Positions 8,835 through 18,410 of a stretch of DNA of 64,000 nucleotides are shown here, in pieces (positions within the stretch are counted from its first letter, which is position 1; each line of letters opens with the position of its first letter). Origin of the DNA: Bdellovibrionaceae bacterium UBA1609 (GTDB lineage: Bacteria > Bdellovibrionota > Bdellovibrionia > Bdellovibrionales > UBA1609). The DNA lies in assembly GCA_002321895.1 (NCBI GenBank), contig DCMZ01000017.1:186001-250000 (forward strand). The letters are read 5' to 3'. The notes under the pieces were generated by a model that was not told where the DNA came from, did no database searches, and was given only the letters and a program-made list of their open reading frames with translations. A program made the translations under genes and the position numbers.

Positions 8835-10511
8835 ATGGGGAAGTATTTTACAAGAAAGTCTTTGCACCTTGGAGTACTAGCTCTCGCTTGCGTTGCGCCA
8901 TTTGCCATGAATTACTATTTTAGTGGTTATTTTTACGGAAATGGCTCTGGTGTTGATAATTGGTTTTATCTTTTACCTAAAATTTCCTACGCAAAAACCA
9001 AACTTAATGCATGGTACTATTTTTACGAACGTTTCCCAGCCTTTTTCCTAAGCAACATTCTTTACTCCATATTTCCCTTTGGAGTCGCTCGAATACTAAC
9101 CCTCTTGTTTCCTTACTATCTATCGATATTTGGATTGTGGTGGTTTTTAAAAAGCTTCATGTCCGATAAGATTATCGCTGCCCTTATGGTATTTATTTTT
9201 GCATGGTCTCCATTAATTGTGGGTACAGTTTCACATGACTATCCTGCAATTTACCCTCTATCTTTTTTGATTCTCAGCCTGGCCTTACTATGGAGAGGAA
9301 CACAAAGTACAAATAAACATTTCTACTATTTTTTCGTTGGTGGCATTTTTTTTGCCTCCGCAATCATTACAAATTTAAGAATTGTCCTCTATAGTCTGTT
9401 TGTAATTCCTTTATTTTTCGAACATCTGTCAAATTCAAAACAAGAATTCACCACAATCCTATACCGTGGATTTCTTTGGATTTCTGGTGGAGCATTAATG
9501 TTTGCTCTATGCCAATGGATCTATTGGATCACCTATAATGATTCTGATTTCTTTTTTAGGTCCAACATATGGTTTATCGGTGAAAGCGAGTCTATCCTTC
9601 GTGAAAACTCTCAATTCGAAATTGCTTTGAGAAACGTCTCTGGAATCCCTCTCTTTATGTTCATCTTCGCGACAATCCTTTCCTTTTTGTCGAATAGAGT
9701 CTATTGGAATAAATTTAACTTAGGAATCAGTCTTTGCTTTTTTACAGTTTTAACTTACGCCTTATTAGGAGGTAATTATTTTATTTCTTCTAATTACTGT
9801 TGGCCTTATTTTTTATTCATCCTGACCTGTGGTTCAGCTTTAAAGAAATCAGAACTAACATTCAAAAATAGTATTTATACATTTGCCATAATTAGCGCCA
9901 TGGTATCCCTCGTCTTCTATTCCACTAACCCTCCACAAGGTTATATTTACGACCTATTGAATTTTACGTTCATTTTACCAATCATTGCCATTGGATTCGC
10001 CTTACCCTTTCTCTCAAAAAAACAAAATGGAATTGTCGCAATCCTGGCCAGCTTAGCTCTACTATCATTTCTTTTACGACCTCACATAGACTACGGCGGA
10101 CATGTATGGTCAGAAGAGTCCACTAGTGGAGATAGATCGAACGGAAATGCCCAACAATACGAAAAAATTGCCGTACTCGCCTCCGAGCTTAAAGACCTAA
10201 GAATTTCAGGACAAATTAATTTTATTGGAGCTATGAAAAACGCAGACCCCATCATTAGATATGGGTGTTCAGCTACAGCACAATGTGTGCAATTTACAGA
10301 CTCTTTTTCTGAGTTTTCCAAATTTCAGATGCACAATTCAATCAAAGCAAAATTCTATTTACTTTCAGACAAGTCTAATTTTGACAGAAGTCATTTTGAA
10401 AACATGTTAAAGAAACAATTCGATGTTAGGTATATAAAAACATTTCCATTAGAGTCGGCGCCAAATATATTTTCTCATCTATTTGAAATTAAATCTCTAA
10501 AGCACCAATAA
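8835..10511 (+). CDS. Polytopic membrane protein, possible GT-C type glycosyltransferase
   Basis: A 558-residue protein with roughly ten hydrophobic helices, starting at residues 9-25, and a soluble C-terminal part after about residue 435. The first extracytoplasmic loop carries an Asp (GSGVDNWFY) where GT-C enzymes of the PMT/ArnT type keep a catalytic acid, but the match is not strong enough to name a family. It diverges from the glycan operon with only 16 bases between the proposed starts, and its 3' end overlaps the end of hutH by 23 bases. A lipid-linked sugar made by the GT2 enzyme next door would be a natural donor. A glycan flippase or polymerase is an alternative. Confidence 0.5.
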   Translation: MGKYFTRKSLHLGVLALACVAPFAMNYYFSGYFYGNGSGVDNWFYLLPKISYAKTKLNAWYYFYERFPAFFLSNILYSIFPFGVARILTLLFPYYLSIFGLWWFLKSFMSDKIIAALMVFIFAWSPLIVGTVSHDYPAIYPLSFLILSLALLWRGTQSTNKHFYYFFVGGIFFASAIITNLRIVLYSLFVIPLFFEHLSNSKQEFTTILYRGFLWISGGALMFALCQWIYWITYNDSDFFFRSNIWFIGESESILRENSQFEIALRNVSGIPLFMFIFATILSFLSNRVYWNKFNLGISLCFFTVLTYALLGGNYFISSNYCWPYFLFILTCGSALKKSELTFKNSIYTFAIISAMVSLVFYSTNPPQGYIYDLLNFTFILPIIAIGFALPFLSKKQNGIVAILASLALLSFLLRPHIDYGGHVWSEESTSGDRSNGNAQQYEKIAVLASELKDLRISGQINFIGAMKNADPIIRYGCSATAQCVQFTDSFSEFSKFQMHNSIKAKFYLLSDKSNFDRSHFENMLKKQFDVRYIKTFPLESAPNIFSHLFEIKSLKHQ

Positions 10512-12018
10512 CGTTTTTAACTTTTGCTAAAATACGATCTTCACGAATGAGTGATTTAATGGCTTCGATGTCTAAATGAAACACTCGATCCTCTTCTGCA
10601 AAAGGTACCGTTTCTCGAATGAGTTCTTTTACTGGCTGCACGGCCCCTGCCGCTTTTAACGGAGCCCGAAGATCCAAGGCCTGTGCCGCACAAAGGAATT
10701 CCATTGCAACGACATTCTCAGCATTTCGAATAACCTGACCAAACTTTCTCGCGGCGATGGTTCCCATACTGACATGATCTTCTTTATCAGCACTTGTGGG
10801 AATACTATCTACGCTGGCGGGATGGGAAAGTACTTTATTCTCACTCACCAATGAGGCTGCCGAAACCTGAACAATCATATGACCACTATTCAACCCACCT
10901 TGAGGGGCTAAAAATGCCGGCAATCCACTCATCGCAGGATTAATCAGTTTTTCTATTCGACATTCCGACATACTGGTCATACCACTGACTGCGATGGCGG
11001 AAAAATCCATTTGAAAAGCTACTGGCTCTCCATGAAAGTTTCCACAACTTAAAACCTTATTATCCTTTGCAAAAACCAACGGGTTATCAGTACTGGAATT
11101 GGCCTCTACTTGTAAAACTTCAGTGGCCTTTTGAATGGCATCCTTTGTAGCTCCATGAACCGCAGGAATACATCGCAAGGAATAGGCATCTTGAACCCGA
11201 CCACAATCCAAATGCGACTCAGCCAACTCCGAAGTCTCCCCTAAAAGCTTTAACATATTTCTTGCTGTTATCGCTTCACCACGATGAGCTCGCGTTTGCG
11301 GGATGAGCGGATCAAATGCCGATCGCGTACCCAAAAGTGCTTCCAAGGTCATAGCTCCCGCTAAGTCACTCATCAAACACAGTCGAGCAGCCTCCTTAAG
11401 GTTAAGTAAACCCACAGCAGTCATTACCTGACAGCCATTAATTAGACTTAGTCCCTCTTTCGCATGTAGAACTAATGGACTTATTTTCTTCTTTGCAAGA
11501 ACAGTCTCCACTGGGACTCGATCTCCAGCCTGCCAAACTAAGCCTTCACCAATTAAGGCTAAAGCCAGATGAGAGAGAGGGGCCAAATCACCACTTGCCC
11601 CTACACTTCCCTGTTGTGGAATGACTGGAATTATATCGTTATTCATAAATTCGACAATTTTCTCAACCACGTTGGGGCGAATTCCGCTATGCCCACGGGC
11701 CAATGCATTTGCCCTTAAAAACATAATGGCTCGAGTTTCATTGGGAGAAAATGGCTCCCCAATACCTGTACAGTGAGAGCGAATCAAATTTTTCTGTAAT
11801 TGAACAATATCTGGCTGGGAGATTTTGACATCACTGAAAGCACCAAAGCCGGTGTTGACTCCATACATCACCTCACCATTATCAAGACGGCCTTGGATAT
11901 AATCTTTAGACTCTTGCATGGCGGCTTTAGCCGATTCACTGAGCTTTAATTTCTCACCCTCATAAGCCACAGACCAAACTTGATCTGCATCTACATCAAA
12001 TCCTGTAAGTTCAATCAT
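10489..12018 (-). CDS. hutH: Histidine ammonia-lyase
   Basis: HutH removes ammonia from histidine to give urocanate, the first step of histidine degradation. The protein (509 residues, the usual length) contains GSVGASGDLAPL near residues 139-150; the Ala-Ser-Gly there cyclises into the MIO electrophile. YGVNTGFG near residue 53 and NGCQVMTAVG are also typical. Its ATG overlaps the stop of rpe in ATGATTGA, so translation is coupled. No hutU, hutI or hutG lies in the window; the operon otherwise carries housekeeping genes. A tyrosine or phenylalanine lyase of the same fold cannot be fully excluded. Confidence 0.9.
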   Translation of the reverse strand: MIELTGFDVDADQVWSVAYEGEKLKLSESAKAAMQESKDYIQGRLDNGEVMYGVNTGFGAFSDVKISQPDIVQLQKNLIRSHCTGIGEPFSPNETRAIMFLRANALARGHSGIRPNVVEKIVEFMNNDIIPVIPQQGSVGASGDLAPLSHLALALIGEGLVWQAGDRVPVETVLAKKKISPLVLHAKEGLSLINGCQVMTAVGLLNLKEAARLCLMSDLAGAMTLEALLGTRSAFDPLIPQTRAHRGEAITARNMLKLLGETSELAESHLDCGRVQDAYSLRCIPAVHGATKDAIQKATEVLQVEANSSTDNPLVFAKDNKVLSCGNFHGEPVAFQMDFSAIAVSGMTSMSECRIEKLINPAMSGLPAFLAPQGGLNSGHMIVQVSAASLVSENKVLSHPASVDSIPTSADKEDHVSMGTIAARKFGQVIRNAENVVAMEFLCAAQALDLRAPLKAAGAVQPVKELIRETVPFAEEDRVFHLDIEAIKSLIREDRILAKVKNVIGALEI

Positions 12019-12676
12019 TGGCTCCGCCTTTCAGCTGGGCAATGGCATTCTTATAATCTTCAACACTTTCACCCTTAAACACAAAGCTACCTGCTACCAG
12101 TACATCTGCATTGGCACAAAGTTTTGCCGTCTCTTGATTGATCCCCCCATCCACTTCAATGAGAGTCGTTAATCCCAGGTCATCAATTTCTTTTCGTAAA
12201 CGATCAATCTTAACCAATTGATCACTCATAAAAGACTGCCCCCCAAACCCAGGTTCAACAGTCATCACAAGTACTAAATCTACCAGGGGCAATAGAGGCA
12301 GTATCTTTTCAACGGAAGTGCCAGGGCGTAATGTGATCCCTGGCTTAACACCTAGGTCTCGCATTTTTTTGAGAAGCGATTCCGGATCGTCAGTGGCTTC
12401 CACATGCACAGTTAAATAATCGGCTCCCGCCTCAGCGAAAGCTTCCACATACTTCTCAGGGTTTTCAATCATTAAATGTACGTCTAAGGGCACAGGGGTG
12501 CTCGGCTTGATGGATTTGACCACCGGAATCCCAATCGTAATATTGGGAACAAAATGTCCATCCATGACATCCACATGAATCCAGTCTGCACCGGCATCTG
12601 TCACGGCTTCAATTTCTACACTTAGCCTTCCAAAATCTGCTGATAATATGCTCGGAGCTACTAATTTACGTTTCAC
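12011..12676 (-). CDS. rpe: Ribulose-phosphate 3-epimerase
   Basis: Rpe interconverts ribulose 5-phosphate and xylulose 5-phosphate in the pentose phosphate pathway. The TIM-barrel landmarks are present in order: APSILSADF, HVDVMDGHFVPN, DVHLMIENPE, MTVEPGFGGQ and VDGGI. I chose the GTG at 12676 (221 residues, the family length), which has GGGGGA upstream and overlaps the last codons of fmt; a TTG three bases upstream is equally possible. The longer frame starting at 12709 would only add non-conserved residues inside fmt. Confidence 0.93.
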   Translation of the reverse strand: MKRKLVAPSILSADFGRLSVEIEAVTDAGADWIHVDVMDGHFVPNITIGIPVVKSIKPSTPVPLDVHLMIENPEKYVEAFAEAGADYLTVHVEATDDPESLLKKMRDLGVKPGITLRPGTSVEKILPLLPLVDLVLVMTVEPGFGGQSFMSDQLVKIDRLRKEIDDLGLTTLIEVDGGINQETAKLCANADVLVAGSFVFKGESVEDYKNAIAQLKGGAND

Positions 12677-13616
12677 CAAATATATCCCCCGGTATTGGAC
12701 CATAACCACGAATAAAATCTAAAGCGTCCATCTTCCCTTTATTCTCTGGCTGTATCTTCAGTATCTGTAACACAGTTTCTTGACCACAAGCCAGAAAAAG
12801 ACCCTCTTTATCGGCCCTAACCACAGTTCCTGGGGGCTTACTAGTGGTTTGATCAACCGCAATCGCTAGGTGGATCTTTACCTTTTTCCCCTTCCAAAGA
12901 GTATGTGCTCCCGGCCCCATCGTGAAGCCTCTCACAAACTGGGAGATCTGTTTCGCACTTTGCGACCAATCTATCCCGCTTTCGGATTTCAAAAGCTTAC
13001 TCGCATAAGTGACCTGGGATTCGTCTTGAGGGACAGGACTAAGCATTCCACGCAAATAATCTAGAAAATCTTGTGTTAAAAGATCCGCAGCCAGACCCTT
13101 CATAGTTTCGAGCAATTCAAGTGCTGTTGTGGTCTGTTCAATTTTTGTTTTTCTACTGCCGATGACATCACCGGCGTCCAATTTAAGCTTCATCACCTGC
13201 AAACTACAGCCCGCTTCCTTATCCCCTTCAGTAATAGCTCGCTGAATGGGTGCAGCTCCTCGCCATCGAGGCAGCAAGCTCGCATGCACGTTCACAACTC
13301 TATCAGGGAAGAGATCTAAAAATGGCTGTTTCATCAATTGACCGAAAGCCACAACCACTGCGCATTCCGCGTTCCACGCCTTTATCTGCTGTAAAATTTC
13401 TTCCGTATTCACAGACTCTGGTGAAATGACTTCTAAATTATGTTTTTCAGCCAACTGTTTCACGGGACTGGGTTTTAACTGTAGCTTCCTCCCCGAAGGG
13501 CGATCCGGCTGCGTGATAACTCCCACCAATTCAAAATGACTATCATCTATGAGAGATTGTAAGCAATGGGCTGCAATGTCAGGAGTGCCTAAAAAGACCG
13601 TTCTAAATGTACTCAT
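12666..13616 (-). CDS. fmt: Methionyl-tRNA formyltransferase
   Basis: Fmt formylates the initiator Met-tRNA using 10-formyl-tetrahydrofolate. The 316-residue protein has the full set of blocks: VFLGTPDIAAHCL at the start, GVITQPDRPSGR, the catalytic VNVHASLLPRWRGAAPIQRAI region near residue 108, and a C-terminal OB-like domain after about 205. It sits 14 bases after def, the classic def-fmt pair in which the deformylase removes the same formyl group after translation starts. Fmt also ties the operon to folate one-carbon metabolism, represented elsewhere in the window by metH and the MetF fusion. Confidence 0.95.
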   Translation of the reverse strand: MSTFRTVFLGTPDIAAHCLQSLIDDSHFELVGVITQPDRPSGRKLQLKPSPVKQLAEKHNLEVISPESVNTEEILQQIKAWNAECAVVVAFGQLMKQPFLDLFPDRVVNVHASLLPRWRGAAPIQRAITEGDKEAGCSLQVMKLKLDAGDVIGSRKTKIEQTTTALELLETMKGLAADLLTQDFLDYLRGMLSPVPQDESQVTYASKLLKSESGIDWSQSAKQISQFVRGFTMGPGAHTLWKGKKVKIHLAIAVDQTTSKPPGTVVRADKEGLFLACGQETVLQILKIQPENKGKMDALDFIRGYGPIPGDIFGET

Positions 13617-13630
13617 TTGGGTTTTCGATC

Positions 13631-14233
13631 CTAAATTCGTGCTTCAGAAGAGGAAGAATTCTCCTCTTCTTCATCCTCGTCTGCTTCAGGATATCCAAAC
13701 TTTTTAATTTTAGATTTAATCCGATTGGATTTTATAGTGCTCAACCGATCAATAAATAATTTTCCATCAAGATGATCAATTTCATGCTGAATACAAATGG
13801 CCAACAAACCATCCACTTCAAATTCCACTTCCTCGCCATCCAAATTAAGCATTTTCACGCTAATGTGTTCTGCCCGTTGTACAGTCTCAAAATAGCTAGG
13901 AACACTCAAACAGCCTTCGTCATAGGTGGTCATCCCATCCTTAGCGGTGACTTCTGGATTGATCAAAATCAAGGGCTGTTCGATCGCCTTTTCCAATTCA
14001 GTCATGGTGGACAAATCATACCGGCCTTCTTCATCCTTCGGACGCGTATCGATGACAACCACCCGATCTAGGCGATTTACCTGAGGAGCGGCCAGCCCAA
14101 TTCCTCGGGAAGCATACATGGTTTCTAGCATGTCATTAGTAAACTGACGCAACTCATCAGTTACCTGATCCACAGGTGTGGACTTCTTTCGAAGTCTTGG
14201 ATCTGGAAAAGTGAGTATGTCTAACTTGGCCAT
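13631..14233 (-). CDS. def: Peptide deformylase
   Basis: Def removes the N-terminal formyl group from new proteins using a bound Fe2+ or Zn2+. The three hallmark motifs are visible: GIGLAAPQV near residue 45, EGCLSVP near 106 (metal-ligand Cys) and QHEIDHLDG near 148 (HExxH). At 200 residues it is longer than the usual 165-175 because of a C-terminal tail that is very acidic and Ser-rich (DEDEEEENSSSSEA), likely disordered. It is the first gene of the def-fmt-rpe-hutH run. Confidence 0.95.
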   Translation of the reverse strand: MAKLDILTFPDPRLRKKSTPVDQVTDELRQFTNDMLETMYASRGIGLAAPQVNRLDRVVVIDTRPKDEEGRYDLSTMTELEKAIEQPLILINPEVTAKDGMTTYDEGCLSVPSYFETVQRAEHISVKMLNLDGEEVEFEVDGLLAICIQHEIDHLDGKLFIDRLSTIKSNRIKSKIKKFGYPEADEDEEEENSSSSEARI

Positions 14234-14357
14234 TCTGCCTCCTACTGGGGATATTTTATCACAGAGGGCACAAAATAGCGACGATAGCTCATTTTTTCAA
14301 CGGATTACTGATTTCATGTAAAGGATTTCTCAAGAGGGTAAAAACAGCCACAGGTCC

Positions 14358-15437
14358 CTATTTCTTGAGTTTTGAGATGAGATACAGGGACCCCAAAACT
14401 ATCAAAATATTAGGTAGCCAAGCCGCTGCGGCTGGATGAAGAGTCCCCAGCTTACCCATACTCAATGTAGCGCTATAGAAGGACCAATACAAAAAAGCTA
14501 ACAAAACACACATTCCAGCATTGAAAAAGGTTCCACCTGACCTCTGGCGGCTTACACTAAATGGAATCCCCATCAAAGACATAAAAAATGCCGCAAAGGC
14601 ATAGCTATATTTACTGTGATAATCCACTTCGTACTGAAGGGTATCTAACCCAGATTCCTTGTTCTTTTGAATAAACTTTTTCAATTGAGCCACATTTAGG
14701 GTGTCCATGGACCGAGCCGTACTTTGTAGGTCAGCAATGTCCTCGTTCATTTCGATGGTTTTGCTCTTAAAAGACTGAGTCATAGGAAAACTAGTATCTT
14801 GAGTAAATAAAGTAACAGTACCATCATTTAACTTCCATTGAGGACTCCCCAATTCAACCACATCTGCCTTCATCAACTGTATGAGATTCCAATCGGAATC
14901 AAAATAGTAAAGCGTCAGACCCTGAGCCATATTTGCCTCGGTATTTAAAGTTCTAATATTGAACAAAACATTTTCCGACCGGTACCAAATTTTGTCTGTC
15001 TTTACTGTGGAATAGAGACGAGGTCTTTGTCGAATTTCTACATAGTAGAGATAGTTTTTTTTCTGCATCACCTGCGGAAGAATCCGATCACTCATCCAAT
15101 AAGAGAATGCTGAAACCGAAGAAACTATAATCAAAATCGGTGCGCAGACCCGGGCCAAAGATAATCCCAGAGAAAATAAAGCCACCAGTTCAGAAGATTT
15201 ATTCAAATTCGACAATGAGAAAACCGTGGCTAATAAACAGGCAACGGGAATCATTTGATAAACAATCACAGGCGCTGAGTAGGTGTAGTACTGAATGATG
15301 ACTTCTGTGGGAACGGAATAGTTGGAGAACACCGACATAAAGTCTACAGCGACAAAGATGGAAAAGAACACCAGTAGCCCTGCAGAAAAATACAGCAAAA
15401 AAAGTTTCGCTATGTAGCGATCAATGATGAATATCAC
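14358..15437 (-). CDS. LptF/LptG-family lipopolysaccharide export permease
   Basis: A 359-residue YjgP/YjgQ-family permease. Six membrane helices are expected: three near the N-terminus (about 10-35, 55-75, 95-120) and three at the C-terminus (about 275-355), flanking a periplasmic beta-jellyroll domain of about 150 residues. In the LptB2FG complex these permeases lift lipopolysaccharide out of the inner membrane and pass it to LptC. The opening IDRYIAKLFLLYF is typical. LptF and LptG are hard to tell apart without the partner, which is not in this window, so I give no symbol; being a lone gene here is slightly unusual. Confidence 0.88.
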   Translation of the reverse strand: MIFIIDRYIAKLFLLYFSAGLLVFFSIFVAVDFMSVFSNYSVPTEVIIQYYTYSAPVIVYQMIPVACLLATVFSLSNLNKSSELVALFSLGLSLARVCAPILIIVSSVSAFSYWMSDRILPQVMQKKNYLYYVEIRQRPRLYSTVKTDKIWYRSENVLFNIRTLNTEANMAQGLTLYYFDSDWNLIQLMKADVVELGSPQWKLNDGTVTLFTQDTSFPMTQSFKSKTIEMNEDIADLQSTARSMDTLNVAQLKKFIQKNKESGLDTLQYEVDYHSKYSYAFAAFFMSLMGIPFSVSRQRSGGTFFNAGMCVLLAFLYWSFYSATLSMGKLGTLHPAAAAWLPNILIVLGSLYLISKLKK

Positions 15438-15552
15438 TTACTTAATCTAAATCCAGCCTTGCACAGGGTCAAATAACATCCACTCAAGAATAAAGACTCA
15501 TGATATTCACCTAGCTCTTGACTGGACTAATGGGCACAGCTAACTTTTACAT

Positions 15553-16800
15553 ATGGCATTGCGCGTCTTACTCGCTGATGAGAGTCCAACAATTAAAAAA
15601 GTTTTCCAACTAGCCCTGCAAGATTTTGCAGTGGAGATTAAATCCGTCAATATTGGACTCGATGTTAAACATGTGGCTGAGGAATTTCGCCCAGATATAG
15701 TTTTTGCTGATGTGCTTTTGCAAAAGCAAAACGGATATGAAGTCTGCACTGAGCTTAAATCCAATAATTCCACAAGTGAGCTACCCGTAGTACTCATGTG
15801 GAGTGGCTTTATGGATTTAGATGAAGACAAATTCAAATCCTCCGCTGCCGATGGCAGAATTGAAAAACCATTTGATGTTCAAGCATTGCGAGAACTAGTG
15901 AAAACTCATGTACCCAAAACCACAAAGCAGAGCTTGAGTGATTACTTAACATTCCCCACTCTTCCAGAAATTAAAGATGAGGAAAAGGCGGAAACCAAAC
16001 CTGAAGTGGAATCACCTTCCAGTGTGGTTAAAACTTCAGAAGAAAATACGAGCCATCAAAATTCAAGCAATGTGATTTCTTTAGGTACACCAGAACACAC
16101 GACTCCCAAAAGAGAAGCGAATATGGATCAACCACCACCTATACCTCCAAAAAAGGAATCCCCTTCTGAATCTGCAAATTCTTGGGACATGGATAGTTTT
16201 GATCCCATTAGTTTGAGTTCACATGAGTCAGACGACGATGACTTAGATGAATCTGGATTTACTGCAGTATCAATGATCCGTAAAAAATCGGATAGCCCAG
16301 TACAAACCGCTAGCGAATCCACAGAAACCAATGAAGACTGGGTTTCTGCGGACATTAGTCGTTTTAAGTTGGATGAGGATTTAACCAAAGAAGAGCCTCT
16401 AGGGTTTGTTTTACCTGAGGCTGAGCCCGAGGAAAAAGGGGTCGACCTCACGTCCGGTGACTCCAGCGAATATGATTTCCCGAGCCCAATGGATACAGAC
16501 GATATTGACCTGGAAAATGAACCCACTTTTTCTGGAGTTTCATTAAGCGGTACTACCGATCTGCAGATTGAAGATGTCCCAGACCCGGACATCTATAGCC
16601 CTATCGATGATGAACCCATACCTGGATATAAACGTAGGGAAGTGAGCGACTCACCGAGGGTAAATGTGACCCGTGAAGACATCGAAAAGGTTATTTATGA
16701 GGCCTGCCAAAAATCTCTGGAAGATGTTTTGAAAGAAGTCATCCCCGAAGTCGCAAGGGAAATCATACAGCGTGAAGTCGACAAAATAGTTAAAAATTAA
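15553..16800 (+). CDS. Receiver-domain protein with long acidic linker and conserved C-terminal helix
   Basis: Residues 1-120 form a CheY-like receiver domain: acidic pair at 9-10, phospho-acceptor Asp53 in VFADVLL, and Lys in EKPF near 107. Residues about 130-370 are low-complexity, rich in Asp, Glu, Ser and Pro, and probably disordered. The last 35 residues form a charged helix (VIPEVAREIIQREVDKIV). There is no DNA-binding or enzymatic output. This layout resembles the polarity regulator RomR of Myxococcus and Bdellovibrio, but the C-terminal helix type is also seen in unrelated receiver proteins of delta-type bacteria, so RomR is only a suggestion. It lies divergent from the Lpt permease. 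Confidence 0.65.
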   Translation: MALRVLLADESPTIKKVFQLALQDFAVEIKSVNIGLDVKHVAEEFRPDIVFADVLLQKQNGYEVCTELKSNNSTSELPVVLMWSGFMDLDEDKFKSSAADGRIEKPFDVQALRELVKTHVPKTTKQSLSDYLTFPTLPEIKDEEKAETKPEVESPSSVVKTSEENTSHQNSSNVISLGTPEHTTPKREANMDQPPPIPPKKESPSESANSWDMDSFDPISLSSHESDDDDLDESGFTAVSMIRKKSDSPVQTASESTETNEDWVSADISRFKLDEDLTKEEPLGFVLPEAEPEEKGVDLTSGDSSEYDFPSPMDTDDIDLENEPTFSGVSLSGTTDLQIEDVPDPDIYSPIDDEPIPGYKRREVSDSPRVNVTREDIEKVIYEACQKSLEDVLKEVIPEVAREIIQREVDKIVKN

Positions 16801-16816
16801 TTTATTGGACACAAAA

Positions 16817-17665
16817 ATGGAATCCATCAAAGAGCTTATTGCTAATGCCTATCAAGAGGATATTCCTCATGGAGATGTCACCACTGACAATTTAGAAATA
16901 CGTTCACGCATTGGCTCGGCTCATCTTATAGCCAAGGAAGACCTCGTCCTTTCAGGGACCAGTGTATTCGAACAATGTTTGCTTCACATTGACCCAGATG
17001 TAAAGATCAAATGGTATTTTCAAGATGGTGAAACGGCTTTAACTCAACAGACGATTGCACTCATACAAGGCGACCTTGTTAAGCTTCTTACCGCTGAGCG
17101 AGTCGCTCTTAACTTTCTGGGTCGACTGACGGGTGTATCAACAGCGACAAAACTGTTTGTTAAAGCTCTCGGTAAATCTTCCACTCAGATATTGGATACA
17201 CGTAAAACCACCCCACTTCTCAGATCGCTAGAGAAGCAAGCCGTATTACATGGCGGTGGTCAAAATCATCGAATGAATTTGAGCGACGCAGCTATGCTGA
17301 AAGAAAACCATCTGCATTTATTTGGTGGAGATATCATCCAAGCCGTTAAACGAATTCGAAAGAATTCCCCAGAGACAAGAATCACAGTTGAAACCACCAA
17401 CTTAGATGAAGTTCGAAGTGCCGTGGAATCCGAATGTGACCAAATATTGTTAGACAATATGGACATCACAGAGATGGCCGTCGCCATAGAGATGATTCCT
17501 GACACCATTAAAACGGAAGCTAGTGGTAATATTACCTTAGATAGAATTCCCAAAGTCGCTGAACTTGGTCTGGATTACATTAGCGTTGGAGCCATTACGC
17601 ATTCTTCTGATTGCGCTGACTTGAGCTTACTCTTTCATTGGGAGAAACAAATTGAATCCCCTTAA
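16817..17665 (+). CDS. nadC: Nicotinate-nucleotide pyrophosphorylase (quinolinate phosphoribosyltransferase)
   Basis: NadC converts quinolinate and PRPP to nicotinate mononucleotide in de novo NAD synthesis. Diagnostic stretches are DTRKTTPLLRSLEKQAV, HGGGQNHRMNLSD and MLKENHL, which line the active site, then VETTNLDEV and SVGAITHS near the end. The ATG at 16817 gives 282 residues, the usual length; a TTG at 16805 would add four unsupported residues. It lies 16 bases after the receiver gene and overlaps birA by 14 bases, so nadC and birA are probably cotranscribed. nadA and nadB are not in the window. Confidence 0.95.
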   Translation: MESIKELIANAYQEDIPHGDVTTDNLEIRSRIGSAHLIAKEDLVLSGTSVFEQCLLHIDPDVKIKWYFQDGETALTQQTIALIQGDLVKLLTAERVALNFLGRLTGVSTATKLFVKALGKSSTQILDTRKTTPLLRSLEKQAVLHGGGQNHRMNLSDAAMLKENHLHLFGGDIIQAVKRIRKNSPETRITVETTNLDEVRSAVESECDQILLDNMDITEMAVAIEMIPDTIKTEASGNITLDRIPKVAELGLDYISVGAITHSSDCADLSLLFHWEKQIESP

Positions 17666-18386
17666 ATCCGTCTTTCTATCCACCGGTGATTGGGCCGATC
17701 AAGAAAATATCAGTCATGATAGCTTTGAAACGATAGGCAGCACAAATGATCAATCTAAGACACTTTCTTTAGATATTGATTTTTATAGAAGTCCAAAATT
17801 AATACTAGCGAATCATCAAACCCATGGACGAGGCCGGAGCAAAAATCAATGGGTTTCTCCAGCCCCAAATTCGGCCCTTTTTTGTAGCTGGACATTTGAT
17901 TTGCACAAACCACCTCAACCCATAACACCACCACTCATCGGTCTTTCAGTCTTTGATAGCTTGAAAAAAGTTTGGCCGAACGTAGCTTTTTCAATTAAAG
18001 CTCCCAATGATATTTATATTAAAAATAAAAAGGTGGCCGGGATTCTTATTGAGTCTATACAAAAAGGTGACCATCACAGACTTGTTATTGGAATTGGCTT
18101 AAATGTCCTATCTGCGCCAAAAGAACTGACGGATTCCACATGTCTATTAGAGAATCTAACAGAGTTTTTAACTGTCGATCTATGGAATCAATTTCTAGAT
18201 GAACTTTATAAAAATTTGCGAAGATACGTTAAGTTAAGTACGGATTCCGAATTAGATACCGCCGACCGCATGATGATTAAAAAAGCTTTGTCCGCTTGCC
18301 CTTACTATTCAAACGAAATCATGGATATTAGCCCAAAAGGCGATATTATATTTGAAGACAAAACCATTCCATGGCAAGACCTTTAG
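17652..18386 (+). CDS. birA: Biotin--[acetyl-CoA-carboxylase] ligase
   Basis: This enzyme activates biotin with ATP and attaches it to the biotin carboxyl carrier protein. The signature is clear: IGSTNDQSK, HGRGRSKNQWVSP (the biotinyl-AMP loop), then KAPNDIYIKNKKVAGILIE and GIGLNVL. At 244 residues it is a class I ligase without the N-terminal helix-turn-helix of E. coli BirA, so it should not act as a biotin repressor. Translation starts at TTG 17652 with GGGAGA about 6 bases upstream, inside the end of nadC. Confidence 0.9.
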   Translation: MNPLKSVFLSTGDWADQENISHDSFETIGSTNDQSKTLSLDIDFYRSPKLILANHQTHGRGRSKNQWVSPAPNSALFCSWTFDLHKPPQPITPPLIGLSVFDSLKKVWPNVAFSIKAPNDIYIKNKKVAGILIESIQKGDHHRLVIGIGLNVLSAPKELTDSTCLLENLTEFLTVDLWNQFLDELYKNLRRYVKLSTDSELDTADRMMIKKALSACPYYSNEIMDISPKGDIIFEDKTIPWQDL

Positions 18387-18410
18387 ATATCAATATCAGT
18401 AAAGGATATC

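Noticed and set aside
12677..12709. Longer start for ribulose-phosphate epimerase
   Set aside because: It adds residues inside fmt without conservation; GTG 12676 gives the family length and a ribosome site.
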